Source: Trochalopteron elliotii
Taxonomy: Eukaryota > Chordata > Aves > Passeriformes > Leiothrichidae
Direction: 5' to 3'
NCBI GenBank assembly: GCA_024734555.1
Contig: JANPWX010000097.1
Location: forward strand, 3,697,764 to 3,761,763
Length of the DNA: 64,000 nt
Shown: positions 26,701 to 37,046 of the stretch, in pieces
How positions within the stretch are numbered: the stretch's first letter is position 1
Layout: every line of letters starts with the position of its first letter
Program-made: the position numbers and the translations under genes
The notes under the pieces: generated by a model
Told to the model about the DNA's origin: nothing
What the model saw: the letters and a program-made list of their open reading frames with translations, nothing else
The model's database searches: none

Positions 26701-27822
26701 CAGACATCTCTCTTTCAAAATGAGACCTTAAATAGTAAATTTAGGGGCAGGTGTTGCCCTGTGAAAGTAAAAAGCAGTTCATCCAGGCATTTTGGCAGAT
26801 GTCTGAGTAACAGCATGGAAGCAGAGCCACAACTACTTTACTCTATGTGGTTACTTTTCACAGCTCACTTTACAAGACAGCTTTAGGGTAAGTTTGCCCT
26901 TAGAGACCCCACAGACAAATGAGAAAGACTCAAACAATATTCCAGTGAACCTTTAATTTGAGCCTATATTTAAGATACAGCTGCCTTTTCTTATTTACTG
27001 TTTCCCTATGGCTTAAAATAATGGAATGTATCAGGAAGATCTGGCTGTGCCTAAGTTTACTGCCTGTAATAGCCCACACCACAGGTCCCAAGAAGAAAGA
27101 TGCTGGGTGTTGCTGGTAGATGACTAGAAGTCTTCTTTCATGTAGAGACTCAAAAATGTTGGATTAGGACTTTAAGGCTAATGAGCATTGAATTGAATTC
27201 TTGTCCTGTTTTTAAATTAAAACAAGGCGCAGAAAAATCAGTTTAACTTTTATCCTTTGCTTTTATTCCTGTTAATTGTCACACAAATAGCCTGAAACAG
27301 TGGGGAAATTGCTTACCTCACATAGCTTTCATTTTTCCTCTGGCTTCAAGAAAATTGCATAATCCTTTTCTTCTCTAAATTCAACTGCTCAGAGACATAT
27401 TATGCAATAATATCCAAGCTCCCTATCCTTGATACAGCTAACGAGAGAAACAGGAACTTCCAGTAGGTCCAGTAGGCTCCTGCAGTGGCACAATGTAGCC
27501 TTTACATGGAAGCTGCATAAAACACCAGAAAATGCTGTCTTGAAGATGAGAATAATAATAGTTTGGGGTTCTTTTCCTATCCTTTCTAAAAGATGATAAT
27601 TCTCTGAGACTGGATCAACACAGCCAAGCAGAATAATTTCATGCTACCTCACTACAATGACTTTGGAGGGAAGTAAAGTCAGAGATTTAACTCACCTTAA
27701 TTCTATCAGTGCAAATGAGGAATCACTCTTTGAAGATGACTGGAGAGATTCAATGTAAAACAATCATGAAGTCACTTCACCCAACATAGCTTGTCCAAGC
27801 ATCAGTTGCCTTTCTCATGGTA
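23776..27822. other. Non-coding DNA, no gene recognised
   Basis: No supported exon or repeat family. The open frames at 26158-26454 and 26584-26886 (+) have no splice context or recognisable product. Confidence 0.5.
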
Positions 27823-28001
27823 GGAACACTGTAACTGGTTGTCCACAGAGGTGATAAATGCCCCAACCCTGGAAACACCCAAGATAAAGCTGTGTGGGTT
27901 CTGAGAAACCTGATATAGTTGAACTTGTTCTTGCTCATGGTAGGAGGGCTGGTCTAAGTGGCCTTTAAAGGTTCCCTTCAACACAAACTATTCTGTGATT
28001 T
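27823..28001 (+). mobile_element. CR1 LINE fragment, 3' end
   Basis: This matches the familiar 3' terminal part of avian CR1 retrotransposons. It reads GGTTGTCCACAGAGGTG, then ATGCCCCAACCCTGGAAAC, a TCTGAGAAACCTGATATAG segment, AGGAGGGCTGGTCTAAGTGG, and finally the CR1-type ending CAAACTATTCTGTGATT. It lacks everything 5' of the last ~180 bases, as is usual for 5'-truncated CR1 copies. Divergence from the consensus I remember is moderate. It is non-coding and inactive. Confidence 0.9.
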
Positions 28002-28695
28002 GTATGAACCTCCTTGAACCTAAATGGAGAATGAGACCAGAAGTGTTTCAAAGCCCATGCCTCCAGATAAAACTAAAATGTCTGCACATAAATGTGTGCA
28101 GGATTGGTTTTTATAGCACAGAACTAATGCCTCTACACCAAGTCTGGATGAGTGAAGGAAGAGGAAATTTGCACCATGAAATAATAAAGTAACAATGACA
28201 CATGCTGTTGTTCTCAGCAACATCAGTAAAAGCTGAAGTGCCCTGCCTTCACTGGGGGCAGTAGTTTCAGGTAATTATCCACTAAGTATTTTCTCTCTTC
28301 TCAGGCAGTGAATATATAACCTAGAAGCCAAATCAGCAGGCAACCCACTTTCTCTACACTCTGGAATCATTACTAATCTGATTAACAGAAAATAATAATA
28401 ATAAAATTGGAAGGGCTGGAGGCAGTTTGGGGCACAGGATCAGAATGCAGTGTGATAGTGGCCAGCTGGAAAGATGAGCTGAAATGCATGATCCAGCAAA
28501 CCTAGGGAATAGACATGAGTGAGTAATGTCACGTATCTGTGGACAAACTCAATAGCACAGTGGAATGCCTAATTATTGGTGCCATATTTAAGAGGCACCA
28601 AGCCATGCCTTCAGCCTACAGAGCGCTGGCGCAGCACATACTGGTGTAAACTTTTGAGAGCACTGCACTACCAGAAAGAGGAACACAGGACTACA
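28002..28695. other. Non-coding DNA with a short AAT repeat
   Basis: Nothing is recognised apart from the AAT microsatellite at 28389. The bases just before 28696 may belong to the following CR1 copy but are too diverged to assign. Confidence 0.5.
28389..28405. repeat. Short (AAT)n microsatellite
   Basis: About five AAT units on the + strand. Confidence 0.85.
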
Positions 28696-29078
28696 GGAAG
28701 TTCAGAAAACAGCAAAAATTAACAGAGGTCTAGAAAACATGACCTTTGAAGACAGATTGAATGACCTGGCCTTGTTTAAAGTAGAAAAGAGAAGTCTGAG
28801 GGGAGACATGATAACAACTATCAAGTATGTAGAGCATTGCTAAAACAAGAAGGTTATGAATTATCCTCTGTACCTAATGGATTAAGACAGATAATAATGG
28901 GTTTAAATTGCACCAAGGGATTTCCCCCCTGGGGAGGCTGTGAAATCTCTGTCACCAGAGGTTTTGAGGAGCAGTTTAGACAAATATATTTCATAAATGA
29001 TCGAGAAGTAAATGCTTTGGGCTGGTGGGCTGGTCTTTGGAGATGACTTCCCAGGGGGTCTTCTGTGACTGGGTGACA
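28696..29078 (+). mobile_element. Old CR1 LINE fragment with internal deletion
   Basis: This is an older CR1-type copy. Recognisable blocks are GGTCTAGAAAACATGACCT, GAGGGGAGACATGATAACA, ATGGGTTTAAATTGCA, CAAGGGA, GGGGAGGCTGTGAAATCTC and AGGTTTTGAGGAGCAG, followed by a weaker match to the GGACT..ATGACCTC..GGTC.CTTCT tail. The stretch normally lying between the CAAGGGA block and the GGGAGGCTGTGGAATCTC block (the TTAGGTTAGACATTAGG segment) is missing, so the copy carries an internal deletion. It is more diverged than the other CR1 pieces here and of a type shared with non-avian reptiles. The open frame through it is incidental. Confidence 0.8.
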
Positions 29079-31213
29079 GAAGCAAGCTAATTTTCACATT
29101 ATTTTGCAATACCTTTGTACTTTGGAATGTATTTTCATCCAGCAAAACTAAACCAAAGAAATCAAAAACTCTCTCTTGTTTGGACAGAAGGGAAGACATG
29201 AGTTTATTTGTTTACATTAACTAAGACAGTGGAAATACTTCACTGTGGTTCATTTCATTTCAGACACAACATAAAACTAATCTGGAAGGTCTTAATCTGG
29301 GAATGGAATGTGTATTGTTTTATTAAATCAATTAATCGTAGCTATAAATCTAATTTACGCCACATCATTTACCCTGTTTGGCCCAGTATCTTCCTTTAAC
29401 AACATTCAGTTTTCATGAAAATATATGTAAGCAAGACCTTCAGTTTAACACTAATTTTTGAATGAATGTGGTTTTTTTAAGTTAAAGGCACTATATTCAC
29501 ATCAAGCATAAAGATTTAACATAAACCAGTAAACATAGGACATCAGTGACTTCTGAAGGTCTTCACAGGTATGTCCAGCCTTTAGACTCTATACTGTTTT
29601 GTTACCAAAAATTTGTTATTAACACGAGTATACTGTTTCTTCTTAAAATTATTAAAATGCCTGAGACAGTCCACTCCTAGCAGCATCTTGTTCACAAAAA
29701 TAAGCAGAATTACTCTGGCTTTAATGAAGTATGGAATTCTGAAGAGCAGAATTTGGCTTAAGTGATCATGGAAATGATAGAAGATCATTTCTGGTGAGTA
29801 GAAGATCAATATAGAAATTAAGATAAAAAAAGCAGTATCTCTCAGGCAACGTCTTTCATTATCCTTAAAAAAGATTTCACGTTCAAACCTGCAAGGATTT
29901 CAGGGAAGGTCCTAGTCTAGTCTTTAGTTTCTGTTGCTCCATGTTTTTGGACTGCCAGTCATGCATTGAAACAAGGCATCCTAAATTAGATTTTAACAGA
30001 AATTCCCTACCACTTCATTTTTATTTATTAGGCATGTGCCAAATTTTTTTAAAACATTTAGGGTTTTTTTTTTTAATTTTTTTAAAAAATTAGTTTTATA
30101 TATTTTTATTGCTATTTTCTCTTTCTGCAATAAAGTACCATAAGACAAATAGATGTATTCATTTTTTAAAAGTTAAAATAAAGCCACAACACAGTTCTGA
30201 AAAGATAATTTGTTATGATTAAATGAAAAAATAATGGAAGAAAGAAAAGAATAAGTGCTGCTGACTACCTCCAGCTATTCCAAGATTACATAACTTTGTA
30301 TCTAAATGCAGCCATCACGTATAATGGAAAGCAATATAGTCTTGGAGAATATATCCAAAAAACACTTCTTTCATGGTGAATTAATGAAATAGAAAAGGCC
30401 AAGAGAAAGCAGAGTTTGTGGGCTTGCTCTTCTCCTCCTCCTAACGATGCAACCCAAGCTTGCCCAGATATTTGATTGTATACAGAAAACTGGGTAGTAC
30501 CTGATATTTTGCAAACCACTGAATGCCAAACAGTTTTTAAGAGCATCTGCTTCAGAACAGTGCTGGCCATCCTGCTGTGCTTTCTGACCTTTAAAACACA
30601 AGGAAAAAAAACTGCTGTGTAAGTCCATTTTAAGAATTCTGTGGCATTTGGTAGATGTCCAGCTGGGAAAGTCCCCCACATAACAGCACACAGAAAGTCA
30701 CAAAAACACCACTCCTTTCCCCAGCATATAGGACATTCAAGGACAGATGACAGAGCAGATATTTAATGAAACTAGACTGTTCTTCTGCCAGCTGTTTTCC
30801 TCACATATTGCTACATGTTCCTTCAAAGCAAGACTTTTAATTTTCTTAAGCTATTTGGGAGTTATATTATAATCACTTTTTTTTCCTAAAAGCAGTCTGA
30901 AAGCATACTTAAAATTCCTTAAAATGACCTCTTAATTATTTACACTTGCATCTGTTTGTGTTAACTTCTTTAGATGAAACATGCTATCCACCTTAGCTAA
31001 CCAGGCATCTTTCCTATATGCTTTTGGGACTTTCTGCTTTCAAATAGCTTTGTCCTTAGAACAGAAACTGAACATATAAACTGTCAGGTTTGCCTGTTAA
31101 AAACACAAAGGTATAGATGCTGCTTCTCTGGATACACCTTTATGACTTTAACTCTTTAGTAATTAAGTACCCCCTTCTGTGTCCTTATGCCAAGGAGATC
31201 TCAGAAGGATTAT
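29079..31213. other. AT-rich non-coding DNA
   Basis: No supported gene. A 131-codon minus-strand frame (30286-30681) has no domain, acceptor or donor that I can recognise. A T-rich/A-rich low-complexity patch lies at about 30040-30110. Confidence 0.5.
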
Positions 31214-31295
31214 GATTATGAAAATTCTAGTGATTATGAAAATTCTAAATGTAATATTATAAGATTTAGAATTTTCATAATCACTAGAATTTTCA
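31214..31295. repeat. Perfect 32-bp-arm hairpin built on a tandem duplication
   Basis: Bases 31219-31250 and 31264-31295 are exact reverse complements over 32 bp, separated by a 13-base AT-rich loop. The left arm contains a direct duplication: GATTATGAAAATTCTA occurs at 31214-31229 and 31232-31247 (period 18). The same sequence is therefore present twice directly and again inverted. The stem stops abruptly at both ends. The perfect arms indicate either recent origin or selection on structure. Confidence 0.95.
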
Positions 31296-32471
31296 CCATC
31301 CATTTCTCCTCCTACTTGCCATTAGAAAATCTTCTTTCAAGCACTTAACTCTGCCAAACTTGAAGTGTGTCAGCTAAAGTTTTCCATTCTCAAAACCACA
31401 AGCATTCAAGCATTTATGAGGAGTCCAGGGGGGATTTTTTTTTTCTTTTTTTTAAAATGGAAAAAAATTATAGTGAATTTCCATTTGAAAAGTTCTAGTG
31501 GCTGTGTGGTAGGGCACATTCTCTGTCTCCCCTGAGGGAAAAAGGGGTTAACACATTCTTGGGTTACGGAAGAACTTCACATCTGCGAGGGCTGAACAGA
31601 TGAATGTCTCTATTCAGCATGGATTGATAATGCTGTGGTCATGGCAAAAATGCCCCAAGGAGCTTTTCTATCCAGAAAAAGTCCTTGATAAAAGTAACCA
31701 GAAAGAAGCATAAAGCTCAGTCTCACTTTAAGGAAAGAGAGATAATACATTATGTTTGGAAGAAGAGTTCCTCCTTCAGAGATCAAACTAGCCCAAGATT
31801 AGGAGGGGTTTTGGGGATACACACTGTCTGATTGGGTAATAACAGCAGTTAGCAGTTAGTTCTAGAAGGTAGGAGACCCAGAAAATGGAAGTATTTCCCT
31901 TTTCTTTCAGTACAATGGGGATTGTGACAACCTCCATGCTCGCAACAAGAATTCATAGTTTTTCTAAGTGTGCCCTCTGTCTTAAGCCTGAGAATATTAC
32001 TCTTCTGTCATAAAAATGTGGTGCTTTTTAAAAAAAAAATAATAATTACACTTCACACCTCTTCAGCAGATGTTTCAACCTCACTGGAGAGACAGTCACT
32101 ACTAAGTTGCAACTCATGGCTCAGAAACACTTGCAAATGCAATTATGTTCTGTATTTGTTAGTGACTCTTGATGTGAAATTTAGAGCACACAGATGAGAA
32201 AATTAGCTAAATTAAGTTTGAAGAAGACCATCCTGAGGATCCCTATGGTGGAAATTAAAATTTAAATTTTGCTGATAATAATTCTTGAGTGTACCATACC
32301 AGCATTTAGCCACAACATACAAGAAGATTTCTTCATTAATCTGATTTTGAACTGGAAAAGTATTTAAAAGTATTGAAGTGGGTTATTCCACATTTGATTT
32401 GATCATACAAAACCTGATTCTGATATTCAGAGTTCTGATGAGTATGATCTGGCTGCACTACACTCCTACAG
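31296..32471. other. Non-coding DNA upstream of a candidate exon
   Basis: No gene or repeat family recognised. The last ~20 bases (CTGCACTACACTCCTACAG) form a reasonable splice acceptor for the following candidate exon. Confidence 0.45.
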
Positions 32472-32669
32472 TCATTGATGAGACCACTGTGTTCTAGAGA
32501 ATACCTGGATATGATACAGCGTATCCTAGCAGTGTATGATTTTGTTCACCAAAAAGCTGCTAAATCCTTCACAAAAGAATGTTTAATGGAAACGAAACAA
32601 CTTCTAGAAACAACTCGATCTACTTATACTAAATATTTCATGCATAAATTAAGGACATCTATTAAATAA
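32472..32669 (+). CDS. Candidate terminal exon, product unknown
   Basis: The open stretch begins directly after a plausible acceptor (pyrimidine-rich, ending CTACAG). It runs 66 codons in phase 0 from TCA to a TAA stop at 32667-32669, and an AATAAA overlaps the stop. The translated product is hydrophilic and helix-like, with phrases such as EYLDMIQRILAVYDFVHQKA and ETKQLLETTRSTYTKYF. Its amino-acid composition is more protein-like than that of the neighbouring chance frames. I do not recognise the family and find no obvious partner exons nearby. There is no internal start with promoter support, so if real it would be the last coding exon of a gene lying mostly to the left. It may equally be a decayed pseudogene exon or chance. 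Confidence 0.2.
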   Translation, partial: SLMRPLCSREYLDMIQRILAVYDFVHQKAAKSFTKECLMETKQLLETTRSTYTKYFMHKLRTSIK

Positions 32670-34882
32670 AACATTCTTTACAGTACTGAAAGGGATCTGG
32701 TTTTATTGATTGGTGTTAAAGTGGGTGCAATAACTCAATTTTTTTTCTTTTTTTTAAGTAATCTGATTAATAAATTCTGTTCCAGCAAATCTAACTTTGA
32801 AAAGGCAGCATAATTTTGCAAGGGAAAGAAAAACTCCATCTCCTTTCACCACTCACATACACACTCTCTACTCTTAGCTAAAGCCCATAAAGAGTGAGAA
32901 GGCCTAGCCTAAAAACAAGATTGTCTAAAAAGTCTTTTCTAAGAGCAAGCCAAGTAACCTAGGAAGAAGACAAGAAATTAACTTTTTTTTTTCTGATAAT
33001 TTTTTTTATATTATTTTAACATTTTTGAAAATAGTTAATAGTTTTCAAAATTTAAAAGACAGAAATAGTTTCTTTTAAAGAGAAGACATTTATCACATAT
33101 TCCCTAAGAAATTTACAGAATGTAGTATAAATAGTAAACCAGTAAAATTCTGCCTTCAAACAACATCCATGCTGTTTCCAGTAACCCCAAAGGAGTATAA
33201 CAAAAGGACTCTAATGGCATTTCAGAAAGACATACAATTCTTCTTTCTTTCAGATTAATTTAAAAATTTGTCACAAACAGATCTAGCATCAAAAATGGAA
33301 CATTTTTTTTTATTTTACTTGCATTTTCAGTCTAGACTAAAGTGGTCCCCATCTAGAAAAGCACTACAGAATGCACCTAACTATAAGAACCCAAGAAGAC
33401 CTTTGAAAGCCATTTCTGTGGTGATTTGTTAGAATGAAGTCAGAATGAGTAGTCTCCTCCTTTTCGTGATCTTTCACCCTTATTTTTGCAATAAAGATAA
33501 CAGCCTGTACAACAGAAGAACTTTGATAACAGCTTGAGGAACTTCTTGAAAATAAAATCAGAAGAAAACTGTAGTTTAAAAGGGAATATCATGCCACTTG
33601 CTTCTGGCCAGTTACCAGTCTCCTTTCTCTCAGCAAGTCATTATTCTCAGAGTACCACGGCCAAAGCTCCACAGGCTGGTGAGTATCAGGGTAGAAACAA
33701 GCGTAGTTTGCCATCCAAGGTGGCTGTGGTGAGCTGCAGTTCAAAAGAAAAGAACATATGGCTTTAATGAAGATCTTTCCAGTAAGCACAGTTTGCTTTA
33801 GAACAACAAACCAAATGAAGATCATTAAGATGATATTTAAATTACTTCTATGTTAAGAGGTCCAGGATTCATAAAAAAAAAATCCATAGACTCTTCTCAA
33901 CCAAGCTAATCTGAAAATTCCATTTCACTTAGATTTTTCTTTTCCAACTATTTTCAAATTTGTGTCAACATCCGCTAACACATCAACAGTCTGTAAAACT
34001 GAAGCATATGTTAAAACCACATAGAAAGTCAAACAGACTTCACTGTGTATGACTCAAGAAGGGAATATGGAAGAAATAAGAAAATGAGCTGGAATAAATG
34101 AAGATGGAAAATACTGTGAATTAAATCAGGCATACCAACAAATACAGTCTTCTGATTTTTATTGGTGTTAAGTGTAGAGTAAGAATTTCCTTTGTAAGAA
34201 AGTATACCGAAAAGTTTTATGAAGAGGCAAGTCTTGAAGATATTGCAGAAAAAGCGTCCAGCTGCATTAGCTTTCTTTCACCAGGCCGAGAAGATCTTCA
34301 TTATAAAATAAGAGGCAATACTATTTTCTGCACTTACTCCTACAAACAAGCACTTGAAAATCTACTGTATCTCAGAAAGGGACAATCTATAAATGACACT
34401 ACTTATTAGTCATTAAAAATTCAAGGTGTTTACTCCTTGAATTAGGACTTACAGTTATTTCTCAGCAGTGATAAAAAATCTGAAGGGCTGGAACCAAACA
34501 GGCATCTCATGCTCTGACAAGTTAATTTGGTTAACTTCTTGCATCCTCATTTTTCTTGAGCTAGTCTTTCTTTGATACATTGACTCATTTGTTTTATTGC
34601 TCTGGATAAAGGAACTCTGTGGTCAGTAAATTATCTTCTTGGGTTCATATTCCCTCCTTCAATATCTCCAATGATCAATTCTTCTAATCTCTCATAAGTG
34701 TTATCTTCCAAGACAGTGACTCATATTCCCTTATTTTCTTTTTTCTTACTCTCACTTATGTAACCTGAAAGTATAGAGCATCCGGAACCACACAATCTAA
34801 ATTATCCACCTCTACTTTCTACAGCTATCCAAGATAATATACTTCCAGAAACTGTATGTCTGTATCTAGCTCTGCAACTTAC
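32670..34882. other. AT-rich non-coding DNA
   Basis: No supported gene. A short perfect hairpin (ATTCAAGG / CCTTGAAT) lies near 34420-34445. T-rich and A-rich homopolymer patches occur at 32739-32757, 32983-33010 and 33302-33316. If the candidate exon at 32472 is real, part of this would be its 3' UTR. Confidence 0.5.
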
Positions 34883-35456
34883 TGTTGTGTTTTTATTTAA
34901 CCCCAGACAGCAACTAAGCACCACACAGCAACTTGCTTACTCACTTGCTCCACCCCAAGTGGGATGGGGCAGAGAATGAGAAAAATAGAAGTGAGAAAGC
35001 TTATGGGTTGAGATGAAGACAGTTTAATGGGACACAAAAGGAAGAAAATAACACTAATGTTAATGATAGCAATAATGATGAAAGAATTATAATATACAAA
35101 ACAAGTGATGCACAATGCTCACCACTCGCTGACCGATGGCTAGACACTTCACAAGCAGATGCACTAAGTCAGCTTTCCCCTCAGTTTATATACACTGAGT
35201 ATGACATCATGTGGTATAGAATATCCCTGTGGCCGGTTTGAGTCATCTGTCCTGGCTGTGTCCCTCACAACTTCTTCTGCCCTTCCAGCCTTCTCGCTGG
35301 AAGAGCAGGAGAAGCTAAAAAATTCCTGACTTGGTATAGACACTATTTGGCAACAATTGAAACATCAGTGTGTTATCAACATTATTCTCATACTAAATCC
35401 AAAACACATCAGCTACTAGGAAGAAAATTAACTCTGTCCCTGCCAAAACCAGGACA
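34883..35456 (-). mobile_element. Solo LTR of an ERVL-type endogenous retrovirus
   Basis: Read on the minus strand, the element begins TGTCCTGGTTTTGGCAGGG (ending at 35456) and finishes near 34883 with GGGGTTAAA followed by a decayed ACACAACA. These are the termini of a widespread avian ERVL-type LTR family. Features retained on the minus strand are a TATA box (TATATAA, about 35185-35193), a CRE-like TGATGTCA just upstream of it (35202-35209), the conserved CATCGGTCAGCGAGTGGTGAG block and an ATTAAA polyadenylation signal before CTGTCTTCATCTCAACCC. No internal retroviral sequence adjoins either side, so it is a solo LTR. The flanking five bases (CTTAC and TATTG) do not match, so the target duplication has decayed or the boundaries are off by a few bases. 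Confidence 0.88.
35185..35209 (-). promoter_or_regulatory. TATA box and CRE-like site inside the ERVL LTR
   Basis: On the minus strand TGATGTCA (35202-35209) lies about ten bases upstream of TATATAA (35185-35193). This is the U3 promoter arrangement of the LTR. The CRE-like site differs from TGACGTCA at one base, the one expected from CpG decay. Present-day activity is unknown. Confidence 0.6.
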
Positions 35457-35769
35457 TATTGGAAAGATGATGTAAATGTAAAATACCTAAGTAATATGTC
35501 CTTTCTAAATTTCTGTAGCCATTTATTGTGTGTGCAAAAAAAAAAAAAGCTTTTATCATTATTTCATGTAATCAAAAGAAAACTAACATAACCTGAGAAA
35601 TAAGAGATTAATTCTATTTTATTACAGGAGATAATATAGAAAACCCATTTAGCTTTCAATTTAAAATAAAATAATTTTAAATAAAATTAAGTTTTACAAA
35701 ACCTAAGGAGTTCATCTTGTTCATCTTCCTGCTCTAGGTACAAGTACAGAAAATGTCACATGAGCTTAG
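35457..35769. other. AT-rich spacer between LTR and CR1
   Basis: This contains a 13-base poly(A) run near 35528-35540. Otherwise nothing is recognised. The right end may be the unrecognisable continuation of the adjacent CR1. Confidence 0.5.
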
Positions 35770-35920
35770 CTATGGCTTTGTCTGGCTAAGTCTTGAAAAA
35801 TTTCAGTGAAATTTCACAACTCATTCCAGTGTTTAAGTGCCTTCTTAGTTGTCTTACAGCTTTTTCCCTAATGTCCAACCTGAACCTCAAAAACTGCAAT
35901 GTGTGGTCAATCCTCCTATG
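35770..35920 (-). mobile_element. Diverged CR1 LINE fragment
   Basis: Read on the + strand this is the reverse of a CR1 copy. TCTGGCTAAGTCTTGAAAAA, TTTCACAACTCATTCCAGTG and CCCTAATGTCCAACCTGAAC correspond to the complements of the GGTTTTCAAGACC.AGCCAGA, CACTGGAACAGG..GTGG and TTAGGTTAGACATTAGG blocks. It is more diverged than the copies at 27823 and 44634. Its limits are approximate and it may extend to about 36050. Confidence 0.7.
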
Positions 35921-36916
35921 ATATCCTCTGACAGTATTGAAACGCACCTTGGCTTCCACCTGCTAAATGTATTTACTACACTGCTATTACATTCTGCTTT
36001 CAGGGACCTTCTGTTTTCATTAACCACAAAAAAATTATCTTTCTACTCCAACTAACCACCTCTATACTTTTGGCAGCACCAAACGATTCACTGAACTGTT
36101 GGCTGAACTAAAAACACCCACCTTCTGGCTTAAAGATCCCTCCTTGTTAGTCATATGCTCTAAACTGCTGTCTCTCAAGTCCTTCTCCTTCCTTTCCCCT
36201 TTCTCTTACTCTTTCCATCTGTTTTCCTTGGCAGTTGATAAAATGAGGATGGTCTTTGCACCATTCTCCTGAGAAGTAATACACTCAATATCTTGAACAT
36301 ATGTCCAATATGTTCAACATCCAGTATATCCAACACAACATCCATGAACAAAAGGAATTATACCTATATATAGAGCCAGTAGTTTTTATTCAGCCCAACC
36401 AATGCTTTAAAAGCCTAACAAAACCAAACCAATTATTAGACAGTTAACACTCATAATACAAAAAATGTCTAATTATTAAAGAAAAATTTCATAAAAATAG
36501 AGGGTTTGATGGGGTCAATTAGTCATCAGCATCCTGAGTTCTTTCAGTGTTAATGGTGATTTCTGTCCTCAGAATGAGTTTTTTCTTGAGTTATATATTT
36601 AGATACTATATGAGTTAATGTAAACTAGCTCTGCTCTGGCTGAATGGATTGAAAGCCTGTTAGCACACTGAGTTCATTTTCTGGTTTGACATTGTCAGAG
36701 ACAAGCCCAAAATGCACCCTTTCTAAGGATACAGAAATGAGAAGTGAAGTGGGATAAGTAGAAACAACTGGGAGATTCAAAAGTACATTTCTGATCCAAA
36801 CTCAATTGCTAATACACAGTCACAAGGCGTCCAGTTTCACCTTCAGATTTTAGAATAAATTCCTATGCCTGACAGCTGAAAAAGAATATTCACTTATATA
36901 AGTGGCATACTTTGTA
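35921..36916. other. AT-rich non-coding DNA
   Basis: No gene recognised. A cluster of related CAATAT / TTCAACATCC phrases near 36280-36350 looks like degenerate local duplication. Confidence 0.45.
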
Positions 36917-37046
36917 TAATCATAGAATATGCTGAGTTGGAAAGGTCTCGCAAGGATAATTGAGTTCAACTCCTGGTTCTGCACTGTCCCCAAGAGTCAC
37001 ACCATGTGTCCCAGAGCACTGTCCAAATGCTTCTTGAACTCCGCCA
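36917..37046 (-). mobile_element. CR1 LINE fragment, 3' end
   Basis: The + strand starts with AATCATAGAATATG, the complement of the CR1 3' terminus. It continues GAGTTGGAAAGG, TTGAGTTCAACTCCTGG, GAGTCACACCATGTG and CCAAATGCTTCTTGAACTCC, all hallmarks of bird CR1 tails. Only about 130 bases are present, so it is strongly 5'-truncated. Confidence 0.9.

Noticed and set aside
30286..30681. 131-codon minus-strand frame
   Set aside because: Long for AT-rich DNA, but no domain, acceptor or donor could be supported and an overlapping frame is also open.
34897..35115. 72-codon minus-strand frame
   Set aside because: Lies inside the ERVL LTR, which is non-coding.
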